Below, piece by piece: positions 6,907 through 12,513 of a stretch of 12,513 bases of DNA. The translations under genes and the position numbers were made by a program. The stretch's first letter is position 1; each line of letters starts with the position of its first letter. Source of the DNA: BRH-c25 sp964619815 (GTDB taxonomy: Bacteria; Bacillota; Clostridia; Lutisporales; Lutisporaceae). The DNA lies in contig CAZUGK010000122.1 of assembly GCA_964619815.1 (NCBI GenBank), forward strand, positions 1 through 12,513, in the 5' to 3' direction. The notes beneath the pieces are model-generated. The model had not been told where the DNA came from. It did not search any database and saw only the letters and a program-made list of their open reading frames with translations.

Positions 6907-7944
6907 ATGAAAATAAACTTCAAGGAATTAAAGAGTTTATTTTCAATCAAGCTTATTGTTGTCGCTGCAGTATGCTTGATACTCGCTACATCTTATACTT
7001 ACAGTGCGATGAAGAAAGATATTACTATTGAAGATATTGATGGAGTAAAAGTTATAAGCACCTTTAAAAATACTGTTGAAGATGTACTGAAGGAAAATAG
7101 TATAGGAATCAAAAAACAAGATAAGATAAATGTGGATATGTCGGGAAAACTGAAAGACGGAATGAACATAAAAATATCCAGGGCAAGGGAGATTAAAATT
7201 CAATCGGATGGCAAAGAAGTAGTTCTTTTAAGTACTGCTCCTGATGTGAAGAGTGCCTTGGGTGAGGCGCAGATTCAGCTTGGGGAGAAAGACAGGGTTG
7301 AACCTGCACTGGATACTGCGATTAACGGAAATACAAAAATTGATGTAATTAGAGTCGAAGAAAAGATTGTAAAACAGGAAATGAAAATGGATTTTACCAA
7401 CCAGGTAAATAAAAGCGACAAACTTGACAAGGGCATAGTGACGGTAGTCAAAAAAGGAAGCCCTGGGCTTAAGGAACTGGCAATAAAGGTTATATTTGAG
7501 AATGGCAAGGAAGTAAAAAGAGAAATCGCTGAGGAGAAGATACTTAAGGAGCCCATAAACGGTATTATTGAGGAAGGAACCAGAACCACCTTTGTATCTT
7601 CAAGAGGGCAGGTCACCAGATTTGTGAGAGCACTCAAGATGACAGCAACAGCTTACGATGCGACTTTTGAAAGTACCGGTAAGAGTCCGGGTCACCCACA
7701 GTACGGGATAACCTATTCCGGTTTGAGAGTAAAGCAAGGTATTGTAGCGGTGGACCCCAAGGTAATTCCCCTTGGAACATGGCTTTATGTGGAAGGCTAT
7801 GGGGAAGCCCTTGCAGCTGACAAAGGCGGGGCAATAAAAGGCAACAGGATTGATTTGTATTATGAATCTCCAAAAGATGTAGCGAGATATGGAAAGAGAA
7901 CTGTCAAGGTGTATGTACTTGATAAGCCAAGATACAAATTCTAA
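6907..7944 (+). CDS. yabE: YabE/RpfB-like cell-wall protein with DUF348, G5 and 3D domains
   Basis: 345 residues. A membrane-spanning or signal segment lies at about 14-33 (IKLIVVAAVCLILATSYTY). Two DUF348 repeats follow (about 37-80 and 92-135), then a G5 domain (about 145-222, ending ILKEPINGIIEEGT) and a C-terminal 3D domain (about 244-339) with the three-aspartate pattern: D283 (VDPKVIPLGT), D305 (AADKGGAIKG) and D316 (NRIDLYY). The 3D domain is a double-psi barrel like that of MltA lytic transglycosylases, so it probably cleaves peptidoglycan outside the membrane, as proposed for YabE/resuscitation-factor-like proteins. Start ATG 6907 has AAAGGAGGT 6 bases ahead. It is first in the transcript with rnmV and ksgA, the conserved Firmicutes order. 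Confidence 0.93.
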   Translation: MKINFKELKSLFSIKLIVVAAVCLILATSYTYSAMKKDITIEDIDGVKVISTFKNTVEDVLKENSIGIKKQDKINVDMSGKLKDGMNIKISRAREIKIQSDGKEVVLLSTAPDVKSALGEAQIQLGEKDRVEPALDTAINGNTKIDVIRVEEKIVKQEMKMDFTNQVNKSDKLDKGIVTVVKKGSPGLKELAIKVIFENGKEVKREIAEEKILKEPINGIIEEGTRTTFVSSRGQVTRFVRALKMTATAYDATFESTGKSPGHPQYGITYSGLRVKQGIVAVDPKVIPLGTWLYVEGYGEALAADKGGAIKGNRIDLYYESPKDVARYGKRTVKVYVLDKPRYKF

Positions 7945-7947
7945 AGT

Positions 7948-7976
7948 TTATCCACAGGGTCACCCCCTGTGGATAT
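7948..7976. promoter_or_regulatory. Inverted repeat with a perfect DnaA-box sequence between yabE and rnmV
   Basis: An 11-bp perfect inverted repeat (7949-7959 with 7965-7975, loop TCACC) starts 4 bases after the yabE stop. The sequence TTATCCACA at 7948-7956 equals the DnaA-box consensus; the opposite arm (7968-7976) matches it at 8 of 9 on the other strand. There is no T run, so it is not a clear terminator. It may be a processing or attenuating hairpin, or a DnaA site. Confidence 0.4.
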
Positions 7977-7995
7977 TTCATGCGAGGATAAACTT

Positions 7996-8547
7996 ATGTT
8001 GAAGGAAACAATCGTAGTAGAGGGCAAGAACGATGCAGCAGCAGTCAGAAGGGCAGTAGATGCGGACATTATAATAACAAGCGGCTTCGGCATAAACAAA
8101 GGCATATTGGAGAGGATAAGAACTGCCCAAGAGAAAAATGGCGTAATCGTACTTACCGATCCTGATTTTATGGGAGAAAAGATCCGAAAAATAATATCAG
8201 ACAGGGTTAAGGGAATCAAGCATGCATTCATACCCAGAGAAGAGGCCCAGGCAGAAGGGGATATAGGTGTGGAGAATGCATCGCCCAAAAGCATACAAAA
8301 AGCGCTGTCCATGGCTAAATGCGAGCTTCAGGAGGTACAAATAAACTTCACAAGGGAAGATCTGATATATTACGGCCTTACAGGCAGTGACAATGCTGCG
8401 AGTCTAAGAAATAGCCTGGGTGCTGCTTTGGGAATAGGTTATGCAAACTCAAAGCAGTTCATAAACCGTTTGAACAAGTATGGAATAAGCAGGAATGAAC
8501 TTGAGGCGGCATTGGAAAGGATTATCAGGGCAGAAGATAAAAAGTAA
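7996..8547 (+). CDS. rnmV: Ribonuclease M5 (5S rRNA maturation)
   Basis: TOPRIM-domain endonuclease that trims both ends of precursor 5S rRNA, acting with a ribosomal protein (L18 in B. subtilis). I chose ATG 7996, preceded by GCGAGGA (7982-7988), which gives MLKETIVVEGKND, the usual N-terminus, and 183 residues, the usual length; the GTG at 7969 would lie inside the hairpin. TOPRIM motifs: E9-G10 (VVEGKND) and D55-x-D57 (LTDPDFMGEKIR). The C-terminal part includes YYGLTGSDNAASLRN and LGIGYANSKQFINRLNKYGI, which are typical. It follows yabE and precedes ksgA by 19 bases, so the two rRNA-maturation enzymes should be co-expressed. Confidence 0.95.
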   Translation: MLKETIVVEGKNDAAAVRRAVDADIIITSGFGINKGILERIRTAQEKNGVIVLTDPDFMGEKIRKIISDRVKGIKHAFIPREEAQAEGDIGVENASPKSIQKALSMAKCELQEVQINFTREDLIYYGLTGSDNAASLRNSLGAALGIGYANSKQFINRLNKYGISRNELEAALERIIRAEDKK

Positions 8548-8566
8548 TTTAAGAAGGATGAATAAT

Positions 8567-9427
8567 ATGAAGGGAAACTCAATTACAGAATCAACGCGGG
8601 ATTTGATAAAAAAACATGACTTTAAGATAGCGAAGAAATTCGGGCAAAACTTTCTGGTGGATGAAAATGTTCTGAAAACAATAATAGACTGCTCAGAGCT
8701 TTCCAAGGATGACTGCGTTCTTGAAATAGGCCCCGGGCTGGGAGTCATGACTCAGGTGCTTTGTGAGAAGGCGGGGAAGGTATTGGCAGTGGAAATAGAC
8801 AGAGAGTTGATTCCGATACTTAAGATTTCTCTGTTTGGCTTTGAAAATGTCAAGCTAATCAATGAAGATATACTTAAATTGAATTTGAAGGATGTATTGA
8901 ACGAGAACTTCGGTAATTCTCCTGTCAAAGTAGTTGCAAACCTTCCCTATTATATAACAACTCCAATAATTATGAAGTTACTGGAAGAGGATATCAATCT
9001 CAAGAGCATTACCATTATGGTTCAGAAGGAAGTAGGGGAACGTCTTGCAGCAGCCCCGGGCGGTAAGGATTATGGTGCTCTGACTGTTGCTGTCCAGTAC
9101 CGCTGTGTGCCGCAAAAGATTCTTGTGGTACCGCCGGAGTCATTCGTGCCTCAACCTGAGGTTGAATCCATGGTGGTGCGTTTGGATTCCAGGGAAAAGC
9201 CTCCGGTAAATGTACTGAATGAAAAAATGTATTTCAGAGTAGTAAAGGCATCCTTCGGCCAGCGCAGAAAAACCCTTCTTAACGCTTTGACGGCAGGCAA
9301 TTTGGAAAAATCCAAAGAAGAGCTTCGGATTGTACTGACTAATAACGGTATTGACGAGAACAGGCGCGGAGAAACTTTATCTCTTGAAGAATTTGCAAAG
9401 ATCGCCAATGAGCTTTCGAGACTATAA
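8567..9427 (+). CDS. ksgA: 16S rRNA (adenine-N6,N6) dimethyltransferase
   Basis: SAM-dependent enzyme that dimethylates two adjacent adenines in the 3' hairpin of 16S rRNA during small-subunit assembly (also called RsmA); its loss gives kasugamycin resistance. ATG 8567 fits AAGAAGG (8551-8557) at 9 bases; ATG 8558 touches that site and the start at 8495 lies within rnmV. The product is 286 residues, normal. Motifs: FGQNFL (25-30), SAM-binding EIGPGLG (53-59), acidic VEID (75-78), catalytic NLPYYI (125-130), and KASFGQRRKTLLNAL in the C-terminal domain. It is last in the conserved yabE-rnmV-ksgA row. Confidence 0.97.
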   Translation: MKGNSITESTRDLIKKHDFKIAKKFGQNFLVDENVLKTIIDCSELSKDDCVLEIGPGLGVMTQVLCEKAGKVLAVEIDRELIPILKISLFGFENVKLINEDILKLNLKDVLNENFGNSPVKVVANLPYYITTPIIMKLLEEDINLKSITIMVQKEVGERLAAAPGGKDYGALTVAVQYRCVPQKILVVPPESFVPQPEVESMVVRLDSREKPPVNVLNEKMYFRVVKASFGQRRKTLLNALTAGNLEKSKEELRIVLTNNGIDENRRGETLSLEEFAKIANELSRL

Positions 9428-9453
9428 AAACGGAAAAAATAAGTTCACATTTG

Positions 9454-9497
9454 CCCCCTTCATACATATATTAGTAATGACTATGTATAGAAGGGGG
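9454..9497 (+). promoter_or_regulatory. Stem-loop that buries the Shine-Dalgarno of the repeat-protein gene
   Basis: CCCCCTTC (9454-9461) pairs with GAAGGGGG (9490-9497), and ATACATA (9462-9468) with TATGTAT (9482-9488). The total is 15 bp with one bulged A and a 13-base loop. The 3' arm holds AAGGGGG (9491-9497), the only Shine-Dalgarno-like site for the GTG start at 9505, so translation would be blocked when the stem is formed. No T run follows, which argues against a terminator. Confidence 0.55.
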
Positions 9498-9504
9498 TTA
9501 TTCT

Positions 9505-11192
9505 GTGGCATCAAATAATGAGTATAAAAGATACTTTATAATACTGCAGGAAGATGACAAAGGCTATGAAATGTCACCAGGGAAGGCACCTACAGGTTAT
9601 GTGAAAATCGAAGTGAAAAATAGCAAGGTAAGACTAAATGCATTTATTCAAAATGTAAGAATCGAAGATCAGATTGAGTATAGGCTGATTTTGGTGGCAT
9701 CAAACAAAAAACTTGCGGTGGATTTAGGAAAAATAATTATTGATGGCAGCGGAAGAGGGGAACTTTCCCATGAACTTGAATCGGACAATGTTCTAAAAAG
9801 CGGTCTGAACATAAGCGACTTTACTGTAGCGGCTGTATCCAGCGGAGCATCAATACCGCTTTCGGGCTATACGGGAAGGGATAAGCTGGAATGGAAGGGT
9901 AAATATGATATAGTAAACAGGTCAAAGGAGCAGCAGGCACCCAGGATAGATAAGAAAATAATGATTGAAGAAATAATGCCTGAGGTAACTGCGCCCATAG
10001 CTCAGCCTAAGCAGGGGGTCCCACTGCAACCTATCATGGAAGAGGAAATGCCGGTTGTGGAAAAACCAGTTAAAAAACCGGAAATGCTGATCGAGGTGCC
10101 GACAGTAGTGGAAAAGGTACCGGAGAAAGTACCGGAGAAAGTATTGGAGAAAGTACCGGAGAAAGTATTGGAGAAAGTACCGGAGAAAGTACCGGAGAAA
10201 GTACCGGAGAAAGTACCGGAGAAAGTATTGGAGAAAGTACCGGAGAAAGCTCCGGAGCCGATACCGAACCCAATACCGAACCCGATGGCAAACCCGATGC
10301 CAAACATAATGCCGAATGTGACACCAAACCCGATGCCAAACATNNNNNNNNNNNNNNNNNNNNNNNNNNNNNNNNNNNNNNNNNNNNNNNNNNNNNNNNN
10401 NNNNNNNNNNNNNNNNNNNNNNNNNNNNNNNNNNNNNNNNNNNTGCCGAATGTGACACCAAACCCGATGCCAAACATAATGCCGAATGTGACACCAAATC
10501 CAATACCAAACATAATGCCAAATGTAATGCCACAGTGCCCTCCAATGGCACCTATGGAAGAACCCTGCGAAATTGAACATGAAAAGATAGAACATGAAAA
10601 AATCAAACATGAGGAAGTCGAATGTGCTGATATAAAAGAATACTATTACTATGATGAAGAGGATGAAAGTGACAGGGATAGTGATAGCGACAGTGACAGT
10701 GACAGCGATGATAAAAAGCACCATGTAGAGAAAGGAAAGCATGGGCATAAGATTTCTCCTTACTACAGCGGCAACATGTACAACAAGATGAAGAGGATAA
10801 TAAGAAGATTGCGGAGGTATGAGCCCTTTGAAGAGGATGGGGGCTGTGATTGGTTTAAAGTGGGAGAAGACATATATGAAATTAACAATGTTGCAATTCC
10901 ATATATGGGATACATGGTTCCTATGGGATATCCCTTTATGTCTGAAGGCTGGGGCATGATGATGGAAAGAAGGGGGTATATACTCGGTGTAAAGTATGAA
11001 GATGTAGAGGATGATGACAGAAGGTTCATAAGACATTTGCTGTTTGGCATCCCTGCGATATATAGCAGAAGGAATGAGCAATACTATAAGTCAAGAGGGT
11101 TTATGGTGTTCAAACCGCATAAGTCCAAGAGCCATGGATACTTCATAATGTGCCTGGACCTTGATAGCGGCATGTCGGTAAGGATGGATTAA
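9505..11192 (+). CDS. Repeat-rich two-domain protein of unknown function, interrupted by an assembly gap
   Basis: I do not assign a function. GTG start at 9505, with AAGGGGG 7 bases ahead. The N-terminal domain (about 5-136) is rich in strands (YFIILQEDDKGYEM.., GYVKIEVKNSKVRLNAFIQN). Next come a Pro/Glu linker, eleven VPEK/VLEK repeats, and Pro-Asn-Met repeats broken by 100 N. After the gap are an acidic stretch (EHEKIEHEKIKHEE), an Asp-Ser run (10666-10716) and a C-terminal domain (from about 10760) with YILGVKYED, RHLLFGIPAIYSRR and HGYFIMCLDLDSG. From memory, this pairing of end domains is common in hypothetical proteins of Clostridia. There is no signal peptide. The frame after the gap differs only because the N length is arbitrary; both sides code for the same repeat. 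A spore or envelope role is a guess. Confidence 0.75.
10117..10248 (+). repeat. Eleven 12-bp tandem repeats coding VPEK/VLEK
   Basis: Units of GTACCGGAGAAA (Val-Pro-Glu-Lys, eight copies) and GTATTGGAGAAA (Val-Leu-Glu-Lys, three copies) without interruption. Two-base variation at the Pro/Leu codon and near-perfect identity elsewhere point to recent slippage or unequal exchange. It makes a charged, probably extended spacer. Confidence 0.95.
10258..10533 (+). repeat. Pro-Asn-Met coding repeats with a 36-bp higher-order unit
   Basis: Codons spell PNP-I/M, MPN and VTPN in tandem on both sides of the gap. The longer unit is 36 bases (residues MPNIMPNVTPNP) and is seen before the gap and again after it. 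The array ends at about MPNVMPQCPP. Near-identical copies explain the failed assembly. Confidence 0.9.
10344..10443. other. Assembly gap of 100 N
   Basis: Exactly 100 N, a conventional placeholder for a gap of unknown size. The left edge ends ..CCAAACAT and the right edge begins TGCCGAATG. Adding AA would join them into the repeat already seen at 10305-10318, so the true gap is probably 2 bases plus a multiple of 36. Confidence 0.97.
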
Positions 11193-11220
11193 CCGATTTG
11201 CAGGGTTCCGGTGAAAGCTA

Positions 11221-11275
11221 CGGAAGGCCGTTTCAGATCAAAATATTTGATTTGAAACGGCCTTCCGACGTTTTA
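11221..11275 (+). terminator. Long inverted repeat, probable terminator of the repeat-protein gene
   Basis: A 22-bp stem with one G-U pair (11221-11242 with 11246-11267) and a 3-base loop, 28 bases after the stop codon. The T run after it is short (ACGTTTTACC), so termination may be partial, or it may work mainly as an mRNA 3' stabiliser. Confidence 0.65.
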
Positions 11276-11350
11276 CCCGTGTATATATTGGTACAAGCAT
11301 TACGACGCATGCTTTGATCAAAAAAATGTGGGAAAATATGTAAATTTTAA

Positions 11351-11378
11351 TTGACAAAATGTAAATAAATGGTAAAAT
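11351..11378 (+). promoter_or_regulatory. Sigma-A-type promoter for the small secreted protein gene
   Basis: A perfect TTGACA (11351-11356), 16 bases, TAAAAT (11373-11378, 5 of 6). Expected start of transcription is near 11385, leaving a leader of about 73 bases that contains the palindrome at 11400-11413. Confidence 0.65.
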
Positions 11379-11399
11379 AGTATTGTAATAGCATACTGA

Positions 11400-11413
11400 T
11401 ACCTCCGGAGGTA
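11400..11413. promoter_or_regulatory. 14-bp perfect palindrome in the leader of the secreted protein gene
   Basis: TACCTCCGGAGGTA is its own reverse complement and lies about 15 bases after the predicted transcription start. It could be an operator for a dimeric regulator or an RNA element. Its GGAGG is followed at 11428 by an in-frame ATG, so it might also serve as a second ribosome site; the closer AAGGAGG at 11445 is better. Confidence 0.35.
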
Positions 11414-11457
11414 GCTAAGTAGTTATTATGGTAATATCAATATTAAGGAGGATAATA

Positions 11458-11862
11458 ATGAAAACACTAATGAATAAAAAAGCCTTCAGGATGGCTTGTA
11501 CAATTTGTTTAGCGATGGTCATTACCGTTACAACAGTCTTTGCTGCCAGTGGGGAACTCTATACCGCGTCAAGCTTGAAATCAAGCTCGTTCAGTTTAGC
11601 ATCGGGGACCGCAACAGTTGAGTGGGATACAGGGATCGACCATCCAAATGATACGGCCGAATACGTGGTTGAACTGTGGCAGGATAAACTGTTGGACACT
11701 AGGGTATACAGTTCCGGAAGCTGCTATGTAAGCTCTGGATCAACGGATTCCGGATGGGATGAAATATCTGTTAGTTCAGGAAATTACTATGTAAAGGTTA
11801 TAAAAAAGAATAGTGAGTATCCCTATACTCAGGTTTTGGTTAATTGGAGCTGCTATAATTAG
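11458..11862 (+). CDS. Small secreted protein of unknown function
   Basis: 134 residues. ATG 11458 follows AAGGAGG (11445-11451) at 6 bases; the longer in-frame start at 11428 would put ten extra residues before the signal peptide. The signal peptide is clear: MKTLMNKKAFRM, then the hydrophobic ACTICLAMVITVTTVFA, with likely cleavage VFA|ASGE. The mature part (about 104 residues) is rich in Ser, Tyr, Val and Thr, with alternating strand-like stretches (TATVEWDTG, AEYVVELWQDK, NYYVKVIKKN), which suggests a small beta-sandwich. It has two Cys (SGSCYVSS, and CYN near the C-terminus) that could form a disulfide. I do not recognise the family. It has its own promoter and a strong terminator, so it is a single-gene unit. 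Confidence 0.8.
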   Translation: MKTLMNKKAFRMACTICLAMVITVTTVFAASGELYTASSLKSSSFSLASGTATVEWDTGIDHPNDTAEYVVELWQDKLLDTRVYSSGSCYVSSGSTDSGWDEISVSSGNYYVKVIKKNSEYPYTQVLVNWSCYN

Positions 11863-11931
11863 CATTTACTGCACTATGGTATGGAAATGTATCAAAAAAA
11901 GCAGTATTTATTCAAGAAAAACAGTAAAAGG

Positions 11932-11968
11932 AAAGGGAGCCATTTACTAAATGGCTTCCCTTTTTTTT
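11932..11968 (+). terminator. Intrinsic terminator after the small secreted protein gene
   Basis: AAAGGGAGCCATT pairs with AATGGC-T-TCCCTTT (one bulged T) across a short loop, followed by eight T (11961-11968). A classic terminator, about 70 bases after the stop codon. Confidence 0.88.
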
Positions 11969-12024
11969 ATTGATTCAGGATTATGCATCCGTACATTTTT
12001 TACCTATTAAAATATCTATTACTA

Positions 12025-12033
12025 TGATAGAAT
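12025..12033 (+). promoter_or_regulatory. Possible extended -10 promoter for the rodA-type gene
   Basis: TGATAGAAT: TAGAAT (12028-12033, 5 of 6) with TGA before it, the extended -10 form. No convincing -35 lies 16-18 bases upstream. It is placed between the terminator at 11932 and the start at 12084. Confidence 0.4.
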
Positions 12034-12083
12034 ATGTATAGTAGAAGCGTCAAATATTCTTATGGATGAAGAGGATTGGTAAA

Positions 12084-12513
12084 TTGAGATTGGATAATAT
12101 ATTGGACAAGAAATTAATAAGAAACATTGATCTGGGAATTGTGTTTTCCACTATTTTTTTAGTGGCTTTTGGAATTGTGGCAATTGCCAGTGCGACACAT
12201 ATCGCAAAAAGCGGTACCAGCAGCGAAATTAAAGTACAGATTATCGCATTTATCCTAGGTATTATCGGGGTTACTATTATACTAATGATTGATTATAATA
12301 CCTTTGGTGACTGTTATAAAATCATATATGTGGTCAATATTATACTGCTTATTTTAGTGCTGATCCTGGGGAGAAATATAAACGGCGCAACCAGCTGGAT
12401 ACGGATAGGACGGTTGAATTTGCAGCCCTCGGAGATTGTTAAGCTGGGCTTTATTCTTACTTTTGCAAAGTATCTGGAAAGAAAAAAAGATCAGCTGAAC
12501 CGGGTTATTGATG
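12084..12513 (+). CDS. rodA: FtsW/RodA/SpoVE-family peptidoglycan polymerase, 3' end outside window
   Basis: The first 143 codons of a SEDS-family membrane protein, cut by the window edge. Three hydrophobic segments are visible: LGIVFSTIFLVAFGIVAIA, VQIIAFILGIIGVTIILMI and IIYVVNIILLILVLIL. They are followed by the family motif NGATSWIRIGRLNLQPSEIV, with the conserved QPSE and KLGFILTFAKYLERK. These proteins are glycosyltransferases that polymerise lipid II; RodA works with the elongation machinery. A TTG start at 12084 has AGAGGA (12070-12075) 8 bases ahead; an in-frame ATG at 12066 has no ribosome site and would add six residues (MKRIGK). RodA is preferred to FtsW or SpoVE because of the short N-terminus and the motif wording, but the three cannot be told apart safely from this part. 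Confidence 0.88.
   Translation, partial: MRLDNILDKKLIRNIDLGIVFSTIFLVAFGIVAIASATHIAKSGTSSEIKVQIIAFILGIIGVTIILMIDYNTFGDCYKIIYVVNIILLILVLILGRNINGATSWIRIGRLNLQPSEIVKLGFILTFAKYLERKKDQLNRVID

Noticed and set aside
9437..9469. Sporulation sigma-E/K promoter before the repeat-protein gene
   Set aside because: CATACATAT resembles a sigma-E -10 but fails at one conserved position. The possible -35 (AATAAG) is weak and too far away, and the sequence is explained as one arm of the hairpin. Kept only as a speculation in the findings.
10002..11081. Long - strand frames across the repeat region
   Set aside because: They run through the N gap and consist of translated repeats (SGTF, GIMF). The + strand frame has start, ribosome site and conserved end domains.
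10452..11192. A separate gene starting at ATG 10452
   Set aside because: Its first codons are the same Pro-Asn-Met repeat as before the gap, and no ribosome site precedes it. The frame change comes from the arbitrary length of the N run.
12062..12082. Six-codon upstream frame (MDEEDW) before the rodA-type gene
   Set aside because: There is no ribosome site, and it overlaps the Shine-Dalgarno of the TTG start; this can arise easily by chance.

Overview
The window looks like a stretch of chromosome from a low-GC, spore-forming, Gram-positive bacterium of the class Clostridia, perhaps near the Acetivibrio/Ruminiclostridium group (inference). The reasons are AT-rich intergenic DNA, AAGGAGG-type ribosome binding sites, a methionine T-box riboswitch ahead of metG, and the Firmicutes gene order metG-tatD-yabE-rnmV-ksgA. 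All genes I could support lie on the + strand.

Left part (1-2553): two paralogous transglutaminase-like genes in tandem. The first is cut by the window edge and keeps the tail of a further module at its start. The second is complete and has a signal peptide. Between them is a decayed copy of the metG control region: broken T-box core, terminator, Shine-Dalgarno and about 35 codons of metG. This suggests that a block of transglutaminase gene + T-box + metG start was duplicated and that the extra metG start then died, leaving its terminator.

Core part (2550-9427): a housekeeping cluster. A consensus promoter overlaps the stop codon of the second transglutaminase gene and drives a Met-specific T-box leader (AUG specifier, UGGU acceptor-end site) that controls metG. 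tatD follows metG with no visible terminator between them. Next come a terminator, a TatD-associated radical SAM gene, then a new strong promoter for a yabE/RpfB-like 3D-domain cell-wall protein, followed by rnmV (5S rRNA maturation) and ksgA (16S rRNA dimethylation). Short heptanucleotide repeats lie on each side of tatD.

Right part (9454-12513): a gene whose ribosome binding site is buried in a 15-bp stem-loop. It encodes an unrecognised, highly repetitive two-domain protein (VPEK repeats, Pro-Asn repeats, Asp-Ser run), perhaps a spore- or surface-layer protein. Its 36-bp repeats have caused a 100-N assembly gap that artificially breaks the frame. A long inverted repeat/terminator, a small secreted protein with its own promoter and a palindromic leader, a strong terminator, and the 5' part of a rodA/ftsW-type gene complete the window.

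I see no mobile element, CRISPR array, tRNA or rRNA. Most of the window is ordinary core genome. The least explained items are the fossil T-box/metG copy, the radical SAM protein, the repeat protein with its sequestered start, and the small secreted protein with its palindromic leader.
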